Source: an uncultured Lachnospiraceae bacterium (lineage in GTDB: Bacteria > Bacillota > Clostridia > Lachnospirales > Lachnospiraceae). From it: a DNA stretch of 64,000 nt. The stretch lies in contig CAKRVA010000001.1 of assembly GCA_934408585.1 (NCBI GenBank), forward strand, positions 310,001 to 374,000, read 5' to 3'. The notes under the pieces were generated by a model, which was not told the origin of the DNA, did no database searches, and was given only the letters and a program-made list of their open reading frames with translations. Positions 1 through 8,272 of the stretch are shown one piece after another. The stretch's first letter is position 1, and every line of letters begins with the position of its first letter. The position numbers were made by a program, and so were the translations under genes.

Positions 1-7
1 TTAGTTC

Positions 8-913
8 CTATTTAACAGTTGCCACCCTGTGCTGGACCGGCACTGTATCATCCGTAATCGGTAAAATAACTGCGTCTCCACGCTCTTTAATTGCTTCGAT
101 AATCTGTGGAAGTGCCTCTACCGTAGTTCTTTTTTCTGTAGCATCATGAAACAGAATCACGCTCTCATCCAAATTGTCAATTTTGGAAAGACTGTTATTC
201 ACAATTGTCGATATCGGAAGCTGTTTCGAAACAGCATCTCCGGAAGCAACGTTCCAATCGTAATATACAATTCCCATATCAGATAAATATTGAATCAACT
301 CCTGCATATCAACACTGCTTACCGTATTGGAGCTCCCCCCCGGAAAACGATAAATCCGTGGCCACACTCCGGTAAGTTCATACAGATATTCCTGCAGTTT
401 ATTTATATCTGATACAAAAGCTTCTTTGGACGCATATATTTCCTGATAGCTATGGCTGTAGGAATGCATTCCGAGTGTATGCCCTTCCTCCACAATTCTC
501 TGATATAGTGCCTTGGATTTCTCATCCGTTTTACCAACTACAAAAAAAGTCGCTTTGACCTGATATTCGTCCAGAATATCCAATATCTTATCGGTATTGG
601 TACTTGGTCCGTCATCAAACGTCAGATAAATCTTTTTTACATTTTCTTCTTCCAGATGCTCTGCCTCTTTTTGAGAATCCGTGCCTTCTTTTTCGGAAGA
701 AATCACTTCCGATGTTGTATAAATACCGGATAGTTCATCGAATTTTTCTTCGCTTTTCTCCGTTAACTGCAACACCTGTTTTTGGAGATTGTTTACTTTA
801 ACAAATAAGATAACGCACGCTATTATAGGAATCAGAATTGCCAGAGCTATGGTTCCAAGGATGAGCTTTTTCAATCGTTTTACCCGGTTGCTCCGATTCT
901 GTATGTCCGTCAT
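8..913 (-). CDS. Membrane-anchored polysaccharide deacetylase (NodB/CE4 family)
   Basis: 301 residues with one N-terminal membrane segment (about residues 17-38), a short Glu/Lys-rich coiled stalk, and a NodB homology domain from about residue 94. The CE4 motifs are intact: TFDDGP with the catalytic and metal Asp pair at about 100-101, HSYSH (metal His at about 150 and 154), RFPGG, and LFHD near the C-terminus. CE4 enzymes remove acetyl groups from peptidoglycan or other N-acetylated glycans at the cell surface; the substrate here cannot be read from sequence. I chose the ATG at 913 over an upstream TTG at 922 because AAGGG lies about 9 nt before it. It is the last gene of the minus-strand group but has its own candidate promoter. 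Confidence 0.88.
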   Translation of the reverse strand: MTDIQNRSNRVKRLKKLILGTIALAILIPIIACVILFVKVNNLQKQVLQLTEKSEEKFDELSGIYTTSEVISSEKEGTDSQKEAEHLEEENVKKIYLTFDDGPSTNTDKILDILDEYQVKATFFVVGKTDEKSKALYQRIVEEGHTLGMHSYSHSYQEIYASKEAFVSDINKLQEYLYELTGVWPRIYRFPGGSSNTVSSVDMQELIQYLSDMGIVYYDWNVASGDAVSKQLPISTIVNNSLSKIDNLDESVILFHDATEKRTTVEALPQIIEAIKERGDAVILPITDDTVPVQHRVATVK

Positions 914-960
914 AAGTCTCAACCCTTCTATAGCGAATCTGTGTTTTTACATCCGGAGTA

Positions 961-990
961 ATTGTAACACAACTTATTACTGTTTGGCAA
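961..990 (-). promoter_or_regulatory. Candidate sigma-A promoter of the polysaccharide deacetylase
   Basis: On the minus strand TTGCCA (985-990) is separated by 18 bp from TACAAT (961-966), about 50 bp before the deacetylase ATG. Pattern match only. Confidence 0.4.
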
Positions 991-1002
991 CAATCTTAGC
1001 AC

Positions 1003-1992
1003 CTATTGAAAAAGCTGAAGTACAATCTGCACTATCCAAAAAAGGATAAATACCCCCATTCCCCAATTCAACAGTAAGGTCTGAAATGCCTTTCCTTTTG
1101 GTATTGCAACAATTCCCATATGTGAACAATGAAAACGCTTACGATAAACAATACATAAGACAATTCCTGTAATTGTCAATGCCAGAATGAACAGTACATA
1201 ACCTATATAAATCAAAATCGGAATACTGTATTGCACCACAAGCCGCGTCATTTCTTCCGGTGATTGTGCATTTGTAATTTCATCAAGCGGAATTATGTCG
1301 AGAACCAATAGTCCCATAACAGTTCCCATAAAATTAATCATAAAATGCAAAATCATCGTATAGTGAATACGGCCGGTTTTTACATAAATAAATCCAAAAA
1401 AGCACCCAAGACAGAATGCATACATAAACTGATTCAGATTTCCATGAAACAATCCAAACATCAGTCCGGACATCAGAATTGCAGCGGTTTCCCCATATCG
1501 TACCATACGGTCTATTAACAGCTTTCTGAAAATCAGTTCTTCAAATATCGGTGCCAGAACCACCGCAAAAATAATCGTCAATGCCGGATGAATGTTTCCT
1601 ACTACATCAAGAAGTGCATTGTTTACCGGTGTTCCTTTCAACAATCCAATCACCAGTGTGATAATTGTTCCGAACAGATTGGAAACATACATAATCGCAT
1701 AACACATTATAAATGCCAGGATAAACTGCCCTACGGTCATCTTATGCTTCTGGATGCTACATTTTTCAAGCCGGCTAATCAAAAACATCATGATAGGATA
1801 AACCACAACAAACAGCGGTGCCATCATTGCTAAAAATGCCATAGACGTGTTTTCGGCAACCTGCGGGAAAAAATATACAAGTAAAATATTGGCACCATAC
1901 TGCACCCCAAATGCCAGTAATGTTCCTATAAAATAAAACAGACCAAATTTCGTCATATAGGAGCGCTCTTTTTTTAAGTTAAATTCATTCAT
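1003..1992 (-). CDS. CPBP-family intramembrane metalloprotease (CAAX protease-like)
   Basis: A 329-residue polytopic membrane protein. It carries the three CPBP (Abi/CaaX) motifs in order: EELIFRK (EExxxR type) near residue 145, a His in GLFHGNLNQF about 33 residues later, and HFMINF near residue 217. Family members are membrane glutamic-type or metal-dependent proteases acting in CaaX processing, bacteriocin immunity or stress responses; the substrate here is unknown. The start overlaps the stop of the upstream YhfC gene by 4 nt (ATGA), so the two are translationally coupled. Two different EExxR intramembrane proteases in tandem is unusual. Confidence 0.88.
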   Translation of the reverse strand: MNEFNLKKERSYMTKFGLFYFIGTLLAFGVQYGANILLVYFFPQVAENTSMAFLAMMAPLFVVVYPIMMFLISRLEKCSIQKHKMTVGQFILAFIMCYAIMYVSNLFGTIITLVIGLLKGTPVNNALLDVVGNIHPALTIIFAVVLAPIFEELIFRKLLIDRMVRYGETAAILMSGLMFGLFHGNLNQFMYAFCLGCFFGFIYVKTGRIHYTMILHFMINFMGTVMGLLVLDIIPLDEITNAQSPEEMTRLVVQYSIPILIYIGYVLFILALTITGIVLCIVYRKRFHCSHMGIVAIPKGKAFQTLLLNWGMGVFILFWIVQIVLQLFQ

Positions 1993-2789
1993 GTCTCATC
2001 TTTTTCCTTTTGGTATAAATTTTTAACAACAAATGCAAGTGCTACCATAATCGCAAGTAATACGATTTCCAATATTAAAGTTCCATAAGTAAGAGCACTC
2101 AGATAACTTGAAAGTATTACAGTCAATGCATCTACCAGAAAATGAATGCCAAATGCCAGAAAGTAAAACTGCATCTTCTGATATTTAACTGCGCGATATA
2201 CCAGATAAGAAAGTGCAATGTGAAGTATGATTGCAGAAATACGCTCCAGACCACTCATATAGAACTGGTAGCTTGGCAGTGTCCATAAAACAGTCAACTG
2301 TTCCATTACTGTACTCTTCTCCGCATCATCAAGTCCGACTAGCAGAGATTCTATATTTCCTGCATTAATAATAAATGCCGTTGAAATATTATAGATTGCA
2401 GCCATACCTGCCACAAGAATTGCCTCCATCCCTCCATGTCCAATACCATACATAATGGAATTCTGCTTTGTCAAAGTCTTCTGCATATAATACTTCATGG
2501 CAATATATCTGCCGGTTTCTTCAAACAGACCTGCTGCAAGACCTCCATACAACGCATAAAGCCAGACATTTCCGGTAAGCAGATCACCGGTTGCCGTTAC
2601 TACCAAACTGTGCATAATGGATTCTAACATGGTTACAAAAACAATAAACGCAACTGCTCCAATCAAAACCGGACGCAGTTTTGCATTTAATTTTTTTCTT
2701 GCGATGATACACAGCGCAATCGGTGTGCCAAATGAAATAATCAGCGACACCACCATTCCTAAAATTGATAATTCTGGTACATGATACAT
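1989..2789 (-). CDS. YhfC-family intramembrane metalloprotease
   Basis: A 266-residue protein with about seven hydrophobic segments. Its motifs EETGRY (about residue 90), GIGHGGMEA (about 116) and HFLVDAL (about 218) match the YhfC branch of the CPBP protease fold. Function in the family is poorly defined; it is probably a membrane protease. The ATG at 2789 is preceded by GGAAAGGAAATG. Only 23 bp separate it from the hydA stop, so it may be read through from the hydrogenase operon. It overlaps the downstream CPBP gene by 4 nt. Confidence 0.82.
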   Translation of the reverse strand: MYHVPELSILGMVVSLIISFGTPIALCIIARKKLNAKLRPVLIGAVAFIVFVTMLESIMHSLVVTATGDLLTGNVWLYALYGGLAAGLFEETGRYIAMKYYMQKTLTKQNSIMYGIGHGGMEAILVAGMAAIYNISTAFIINAGNIESLLVGLDDAEKSTVMEQLTVLWTLPSYQFYMSGLERISAIILHIALSYLVYRAVKYQKMQFYFLAFGIHFLVDALTVILSSYLSALTYGTLILEIVLLAIMVALAFVVKNLYQKEKDET

Positions 2790-2812
2790 TTTTTCATTTC
2801 CTTTCCTCTGGT

Positions 2813-4501
2813 TTATTTTTTATTACGGTGTAACAGTTTATGTTCGTTTCCCTTAATCACATTTTCATAGGTCTGTCTGATTACCGGGTTTTCGGAGGTA
2901 AAACGTATATGGGACTGTTTATCCACACGATAAATCCCCTCGGTACGTCCTTTTCTGGTTCTCGGTCCCATCGGAAGTGGCTGTCCTCCGCCCAGAATGC
3001 ATCCTCTTCTACATGCCATTACCTCTACAAAATCGTACGATGCTTCTCCGGATTTTATCCGTTCCAAAAGTCTTCCAGCATTTGCAAGTCCATGAACTAC
3101 TGCAATACGCACTTCTTTTTCGCCAACCTTCGTCGTAAACTCCTTAAATCCTTCGGTTCCACGTACTCCGCTGTAACTGATTTCATCAATCGTAGTATGA
3201 CGTGTAGAACCGGACAGATAACGAAGTACCGCTTCCGTCACGCCACCGGTAACTCCGAAAATCGATGCTGCTCCGGATGCCATGCCAAACGGCATATCCG
3301 GTGCTTCATCTTCCAATTCTTCAAATTTAATTCCAACCTGACGAATCATACGAATAATTTCTACGGTTGTTAATACAAAGTCGGTATCCTGTCTTCCATC
3401 CGTATAATTATCCGGTCTTAATATTTCCCTTTTTTTGGCTGTGCAGGGCATAATAGAAACTACAACCGTTTTTTTCTGCTCCTCAATATCTTTTTCCTTA
3501 TAATACTCTTTTACAACAGCTGAAAACATTCCCTGCGGTGAGCGGCAGCTCGATATATGTTCTGCCATCTCCGGATAATTGTCTTCGCAATATTTTACCC
3601 ATCCCGGACAACATGATGTAAACAAGGGAAGTTTTTCTCCCTTTTCAAGTCGTTCTGCCAATTCTTTGGCTTCCTCAATAACCGTCAGATCTGCCCCGAA
3701 ATTGGTATCATAAACCTCGTCAAATCCCATCATACGAAGTGCTGCAACAAGTTTTCCCATGGAATTTTCACCCTTAGGTAAATTAAACTTATCACCAACG
3801 GCAATTCTTACTGCCGGAGCAATCTGCGCCACAACACGAATATCGGGATCATTGATGGCATCCCACACTTCCGTAACATTCGTACGAATGGATATGGCAG
3901 CCGTCGGACACACAGTAAGGCACTGTCCGCACCCAACACATTTTGTATCTGCAAGCTGCTTATGGAACGCCGGTGTTACCTCCATATCAGCACCACGATA
4001 GGCAAAATCCAGTGCTCCGATTCCCTGGATTTCTGAGCAGGTTCTTACACAATCTCCACACAGAATACATTTGTTGGGATCAAGCACAATACAAGGCGAA
4101 CTCATATCCAGCGGTTTCTCTTTTTTATTATTCAAAAACCGGACCGCATGAACACCTACACGATAGGCAAGGCTTTGCAGCTCACATGCCCCATTACGGT
4201 TACATGTTGTACAATCCCTGCAATGGGCTGATAACAATAACTCAATGATCAGTTTTCGATATTGCTGTAATTTTTTTGTGTTTGTCTGGATTACCATTCC
4301 GGGACGTGGCTGTTCGGAGCAGGATGCAAAAATCCTGCCTCTATCATCTTCCACAACGCACATTCGGCATGCTCCGTAAATAGACAGGTCCGAATGGTAA
4401 CAGAATGTCGGAATATCTATTCCTGCCTTTCGGATTACCGAAAGTACATTTTTCTCCCCTTCAATAGGGACCAGGCGTGAATCAATGGTCATATATTCCA
4501 T
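2813..4501 (-). CDS. hydA: [FeFe]-hydrogenase catalytic subunit of an NAD-linked multisubunit enzyme
   Basis: 562 residues, cytoplasmic, reversible H2 formation. Domain order: plant-type 2Fe-2S ferredoxin domain (Cys in GACRMC), a His-Cys 4Fe-4S site (HCRDCTTC), two 4Fe-4S motifs (CILCGDCVRTC and CVGCGQCLTVC), then the H-cluster domain. H-cluster motifs are complete: TSCCPGW, MPCTAKKRE, and EVMACRRGCILGGGQP, where RR replaces the PG or GG pair of many relatives. The chosen ATG (4501) overlaps the hydB stop as TGATG and has GGGGAGGAAA upstream; an in-frame ATG at 4507 is the alternative. With HydB and HydC it forms the HydABC/HndACD type that couples H2 to NADH, often with ferredoxin by electron bifurcation. 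Bifurcation itself is inferred from subunit makeup. Confidence 0.95.
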   Translation of the reverse strand: MEYMTIDSRLVPIEGEKNVLSVIRKAGIDIPTFCYHSDLSIYGACRMCVVEDDRGRIFASCSEQPRPGMVIQTNTKKLQQYRKLIIELLLSAHCRDCTTCNRNGACELQSLAYRVGVHAVRFLNNKKEKPLDMSSPCIVLDPNKCILCGDCVRTCSEIQGIGALDFAYRGADMEVTPAFHKQLADTKCVGCGQCLTVCPTAAISIRTNVTEVWDAINDPDIRVVAQIAPAVRIAVGDKFNLPKGENSMGKLVAALRMMGFDEVYDTNFGADLTVIEEAKELAERLEKGEKLPLFTSCCPGWVKYCEDNYPEMAEHISSCRSPQGMFSAVVKEYYKEKDIEEQKKTVVVSIMPCTAKKREILRPDNYTDGRQDTDFVLTTVEIIRMIRQVGIKFEELEDEAPDMPFGMASGAASIFGVTGGVTEAVLRYLSGSTRHTTIDEISYSGVRGTEGFKEFTTKVGEKEVRIAVVHGLANAGRLLERIKSGEASYDFVEVMACRRGCILGGGQPLPMGPRTRKGRTEGIYRVDKQSHIRFTSENPVIRQTYENVIKGNEHKLLHRNKK

Positions 4502-6396
4502 CAGCATTTTCCTCCCCGGGCAGAAATTGCATGAAACGCACAATTTGCTTCACATGCCCCACACTTAATACATTTGCTCTGATCAATTACAAATGGAGAA
4601 CGAATTTCCCCGGTAATGGCTCCTACCGGACAGTTTCTCGCACATTTGGAACACCCCTTACAAAGCGTCGGATCTATGACATAATGCTTTAAGGACTGAC
4701 ACGTTCCGGTACGACAGAATTTATCCTTTACATGCTCCTCATATTCCTCCCGGAATACCCGGAGTGTACTCAATACCGGAAGTGCTGCACTTTTTCCGAG
4801 TCCACAGAGTGCTGTATCCGTAATGGCCTTGCCAAGCTCCTCCAAAATATCCAGCTGCTCCATGGTTCCTCTTCCTGCTACAATATCCTCCAGGATTTCC
4901 AGCATCCGCTTTGTTCCCTCACGACACGGTACACATTTTCCACAGCTCTCATTTTGGGTAAAATTCATAAAAAACCGTGCGACCTCGACCATGCAGGTGT
5001 CCTCGTCCATTACCACAAGACCACCCGAACCAATCATTGCACCTTTTTTCTTAAGGGAATCAAAATCAAGTGTAATATCCAAATCGGTATCTATCAGACA
5101 TCCGCCGGATGGTCCTCCAATCTGAACCGCTTTAAATTCTTTTCCTCCCTTGATTCCACCACCAATTTCATAAATAATTTCCCGCAGGGTTGTTCCCATC
5201 GGCACTTCAATCAATCCTGTATTATTAATGCTGCCCGTTACGGCAAAAGCTTTTGTTCCGGGACTTAATTCTGTTCCGATTTTGCGATACCAGTCTGCAC
5301 CATTTAAAATAATCATCGGAACATTGGCATATGTTTCCACATTGTTCAAAACCGTAGGCTTTGCAAACAATCCCTGCTCTACGGTACGGGGAGGTTTTGT
5401 TCTCGGCATCCCCCGCTCTCCCTCAATCGAAGCCGTAAGTGCTGAGCCCTCACCACAGACAAAAGCTCCTGCTCCCCGATTGATATGAAGCTGAAAAGAA
5501 AAATCTGTTCCTAATATATGGTCTCCAAGGAGTCCGTACTCTTCGGCCTGTGCAATGGCTATCTTTAAGCGGGCAATTGCAAGCGGATATTCTGCACGCA
5601 CATAAATATATCCTTCCTGTGCTCCGACTGCATAGGCAGCAATCAGCATTCCTTCAATCATCTTATGTGGGTCACCCTCCATAATGGAGCGGTCCATAAA
5701 TGCCCCCGGGTCTCCCTCATCCCCATTACATACCACATAACGGGTTTTTTCCTGTTGTCTTGCCACCTGTTTCCATTTGTAACCGGTCTGGAAGCCACCG
5801 CCACCACGGCCTCTTAAATTAGACTCATAAACAACATCAATTACATCCTGGGGCGTCATTTCAAACAACGCCTTGGAAAAAGCCTCGTAGCCACCAAATG
5901 CAAAAGACTCCATAATATTTTCCGCATCAATATGACCACAGTTTTTTAATACCAACCGTGTCTGTTTCGCATAAAAAGGAATTTGTTCCTGTGTTTCATA
6001 TTTTACACCATTCATCTCATAGAGAAGACGCTCTACCGGTTCTCCGTTTCGAATGGTTTTTTCATAGATTTCCTCACAGTCCTCGACACGAACCTTTGTA
6101 TAAAGATAATTATAAGGCTCTATTCTCATCAGCGGACCCATTTCACAAAATCCATGGCAGCCGCTTCTTTTTACTCCAATTTCATTTCTCGGATGTGCTG
6201 CTTCTTCCTCAAATGTAATATCCACATTTGCATTCTGCTCTGCAAGCTCACACATTTTTTCATAAATATGTAAAGAACCTCCCGCCAGGCATCCGGTTCC
6301 GGCACATATCAGAACACGGCACTTCTGTTCTTCTATCTGCTTTTTTGCTTTTTCCCGAAGTTCACACAGTGCCTGCAAATCCGTCAGTCTATTCAT
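4501..6396 (-). CDS. hydB: NADH-binding, FMN-containing hydrogenase subunit (NuoF-like)
   Basis: 631 residues. The N-terminal thioredoxin-like 2Fe-2S domain has Cys in ICAGTGCLAGG and GCHGFCEMG. The NuoF core follows, with the FMN/NADH glycine-rich loop (NLRGRGGGGF), CNGDEGDPGAF, an SLBB domain, and a 4Fe-4S site ESCGKCVPCREG. Two C-terminal ferredoxin-type clusters (CKGCSKCARNC and CIKCGACEANC) complete the electron path to HydA. This five-module build is the HydB/HndC form rather than respiratory NuoF. The ATG at 6396 with AGAGGTGA upstream is preferred over the GTG at 6405; either start overlaps the end of hydC. Confidence 0.94.
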   Translation of the reverse strand: MNRLTDLQALCELREKAKKQIEEQKCRVLICAGTGCLAGGSLHIYEKMCELAEQNANVDITFEEEAAHPRNEIGVKRSGCHGFCEMGPLMRIEPYNYLYTKVRVEDCEEIYEKTIRNGEPVERLLYEMNGVKYETQEQIPFYAKQTRLVLKNCGHIDAENIMESFAFGGYEAFSKALFEMTPQDVIDVVYESNLRGRGGGGFQTGYKWKQVARQQEKTRYVVCNGDEGDPGAFMDRSIMEGDPHKMIEGMLIAAYAVGAQEGYIYVRAEYPLAIARLKIAIAQAEEYGLLGDHILGTDFSFQLHINRGAGAFVCGEGSALTASIEGERGMPRTKPPRTVEQGLFAKPTVLNNVETYANVPMIILNGADWYRKIGTELSPGTKAFAVTGSINNTGLIEVPMGTTLREIIYEIGGGIKGGKEFKAVQIGGPSGGCLIDTDLDITLDFDSLKKKGAMIGSGGLVVMDEDTCMVEVARFFMNFTQNESCGKCVPCREGTKRMLEILEDIVAGRGTMEQLDILEELGKAITDTALCGLGKSAALPVLSTLRVFREEYEEHVKDKFCRTGTCQSLKHYVIDPTLCKGCSKCARNCPVGAITGEIRSPFVIDQSKCIKCGACEANCAFHAISARGGKC

Positions 6397-6871
6397 CCCC
6401 TTCACCTCTCAGTTCTTTTATCAAATCGGTCACCTTGTCCGGTGTCATGGATGGATGCACCACATCATTTACGGTCAAAACCGGTGCTAACCCGCAGGCA
6501 CCAAGGCAGGAAACAGTTTCCAGGGTAAACATCATATCATCTGTTGTACGTTTTTCTGCTGATAAATGAAGTTCTTTATAGATTCGTTCCAGAATATGTG
6601 TAGATTTGCGCACATGACAAGCTGTGCCATCACATACTTTTATCACATATTTTCCCTTCTTTTCAAAAGAGAAATTCTCATAAAATGTTGCTACGCTGAA
6701 TGCTTTCGCCTCCGTAATGCCGATTTGCTCTGCAACATAAGTCAAAAGCTCCGGTGGCAGATAATGATACTCGGTCTGAATATCCTGCATAATCGGAATC
6801 AAAAAACGCTGTTCTTTTCCGTAATTTGCAATAATCTCATCTGCCTTCTCATAATAAGACTGCTCTAACAT
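6389..6871 (-). CDS. hydC: 2Fe-2S hydrogenase subunit (NuoE-like)
   Basis: 160 residues, typical NuoE/HndA length. Four Cys ligands of the thioredoxin-fold 2Fe-2S cluster are visible: CDGTAC (first pair, about residue 80) and CLGAC (second pair, about 122). It passes electrons between the NADH module and the other clusters of the complex. First gene of hydC-hydB-hydA; the ATG has AGGGGGT 7 nt upstream. A candidate promoter lies about 55 bp upstream. Confidence 0.93.
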   Translation of the reverse strand: MLEQSYYEKADEIIANYGKEQRFLIPIMQDIQTEYHYLPPELLTYVAEQIGITEAKAFSVATFYENFSFEKKGKYVIKVCDGTACHVRKSTHILERIYKELHLSAEKRTTDDMMFTLETVSCLGACGLAPVLTVNDVVHPSMTPDKVTDLIKELRGEGDE

Positions 6872-6923
6872 GCAATACCCCCTATAAAATATGTAACTCC
6901 ACCCAATAAAACACTCTTTTACT

Positions 6924-6953
6924 ATTTTATCAGTAAAACTATCAGCTTATCAA
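6924..6953 (-). promoter_or_regulatory. Candidate promoter of the hydCBA operon
   Basis: TTGATA (6948-6953) and TAAAAT (6924-6929) on the minus strand, 18 bp apart. Just upstream (about 6955-6969) lies a loose inverted repeat, GTTTTGTGCAAAAAC. It could be an operator, but it does not match the usual Rex box well. Confidence 0.4.
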
Positions 6954-7043
6954 TTGTTTTGTGCAAAAACTTATCATTTAGGTAGTTTTTTTTGCTGCTT
7001 TTTAGTAAAATACGATTATCAATATGTATTTTCGAGGTGTGCC

Positions 7044-8210
7044 ATGTATTCTATTTTATTAGTGTTGATTTATATAGCATTTATCAGTCTTGGATTACCG
7101 GATTCCCTATTGGGTTCCGCATGGCCTGTTATCCGCACACAGTTTGATGTTCCTATTTCCTATATGGGATTTATTTCGATGATTATTTCTGGTGGCACCA
7201 TTTTATCAAGCCTGCTCTCTGACCGCCTGACTCACAAATTAGGCACTGCAGTTGTAACCTGCAGCAGTGTATTGCTCACTGCCTGTGCATTATTTGGATT
7301 TTCTATTTCCTCAGAATTCTGGATGCTTTGTCTATGGGCAATTCCATACGGTCTTGGTGCCGGTGCCATTGACGCGGCACTAAATAATTATGTTGCACTG
7401 CATTACAGTTCACGCCATATGAGCTGGCTCCACTGCTTTTGGGGAGTTGGCACCATCGTCAGCCCCTATATTATGAGCTTTGCTTTAGTCTCTTCCTATA
7501 GCTGGAATGGTGGATATCGAGTTGTTTCAATACTGCAGTTTATCATTACGGCCATTCTCTTCGTAACGCTCCCCTTATGGAAAAAGGTTCCTGATTATCA
7601 GGAAAATTCTCCTCAGGATACCAAACCGCTGAAGCTTACCCATGTGTTGAGAATTCCGGGTGTTCCGCTCATTTTGATTGGATTTTTATCGTATTGTGCT
7701 GTAGAATCTACGTTCATGCTTTGGGCAAGCAGCTATCTCGTACAATCACGAAATATCCGCTCCGAAAAAGCGGCGGCTTTTGCCTCGCTTTTCTTTATTG
7801 GAATTACGACCGGTCGTTTTCTTGCCGGCTTTGTTTCAGAAAAATTGGGAGATAAATTGCTGATTCGCATTGGAAGTGCCATTATTCTTGTCGGAATTCT
7901 ATTGATTTTACTTCCGTTTTCCACAGACTACATTTGCCTGAGCGGCTTTATTATCTGTGGTTTCGGATGTGCTCCGATTTACCCGTCCATCATCCATTCC
8001 ACTCCACATCATTTTGGTGCAGAAAACTCTCAGGCAATCATCGGAATTCAGATGGCAAGCGGCTATGTGGGTTCCACATTTATGCCGCCGGTTTTTGGTT
8101 GGATTGCAAATAACATCAGTATCCGATTGTTACCCATTTTTACGGCATTCTTTGCATTATTAATGGTCTTTATGATGGAGCGATTGAATCGTCTGATGGA
8201 ACGGCGGTAG
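7044..8210 (+). CDS. Major facilitator superfamily transporter
   Basis: 388 residues with about 12 hydrophobic helices. The N-terminus has the pattern FISLGLPDSLLGSAWP, seen in Bacillota MFS permeases of the sugar or unknown-substrate type. A loop motif SDRLTHKLG falls between helices 2 and 3. The substrate cannot be told. The open frame extends upstream to 6954, but I start at the ATG at 7044 because CGAGGTG precedes it and the membrane domain begins there. It stands alone on the plus strand, divergent from the hydrogenase genes and convergent with the metallo-beta-lactamase gene. Confidence 0.85.
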   Translation: MYSILLVLIYIAFISLGLPDSLLGSAWPVIRTQFDVPISYMGFISMIISGGTILSSLLSDRLTHKLGTAVVTCSSVLLTACALFGFSISSEFWMLCLWAIPYGLGAGAIDAALNNYVALHYSSRHMSWLHCFWGVGTIVSPYIMSFALVSSYSWNGGYRVVSILQFIITAILFVTLPLWKKVPDYQENSPQDTKPLKLTHVLRIPGVPLILIGFLSYCAVESTFMLWASSYLVQSRNIRSEKAAAFASLFFIGITTGRFLAGFVSEKLGDKLLIRIGSAIILVGILLILLPFSTDYICLSGFIICGFGCAPIYPSIIHSTPHHFGAENSQAIIGIQMASGYVGSTFMPPVFGWIANNISIRLLPIFTAFFALLMVFMMERLNRLMERR

Positions 8211-8272
8211 GGGGATATGTAGTATGTAAATATATCATGCGGTCTGATGTGGTCTTTTTCGTGTTGTTTTCC

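Noticed and set aside
6951..6975. Rex operator before the hydrogenase operon
   Set aside because: The inverted repeat GTTTTGTGCAAAAAC lacks the TTGTTAA half-site pattern; only a loose resemblance.
6954..7043. N-terminal extension of the MFS transporter
   Set aside because: Cys/Phe-rich residues before the first helix do not look like the family, and a clear ribosome site precedes the internal ATG at 7044.
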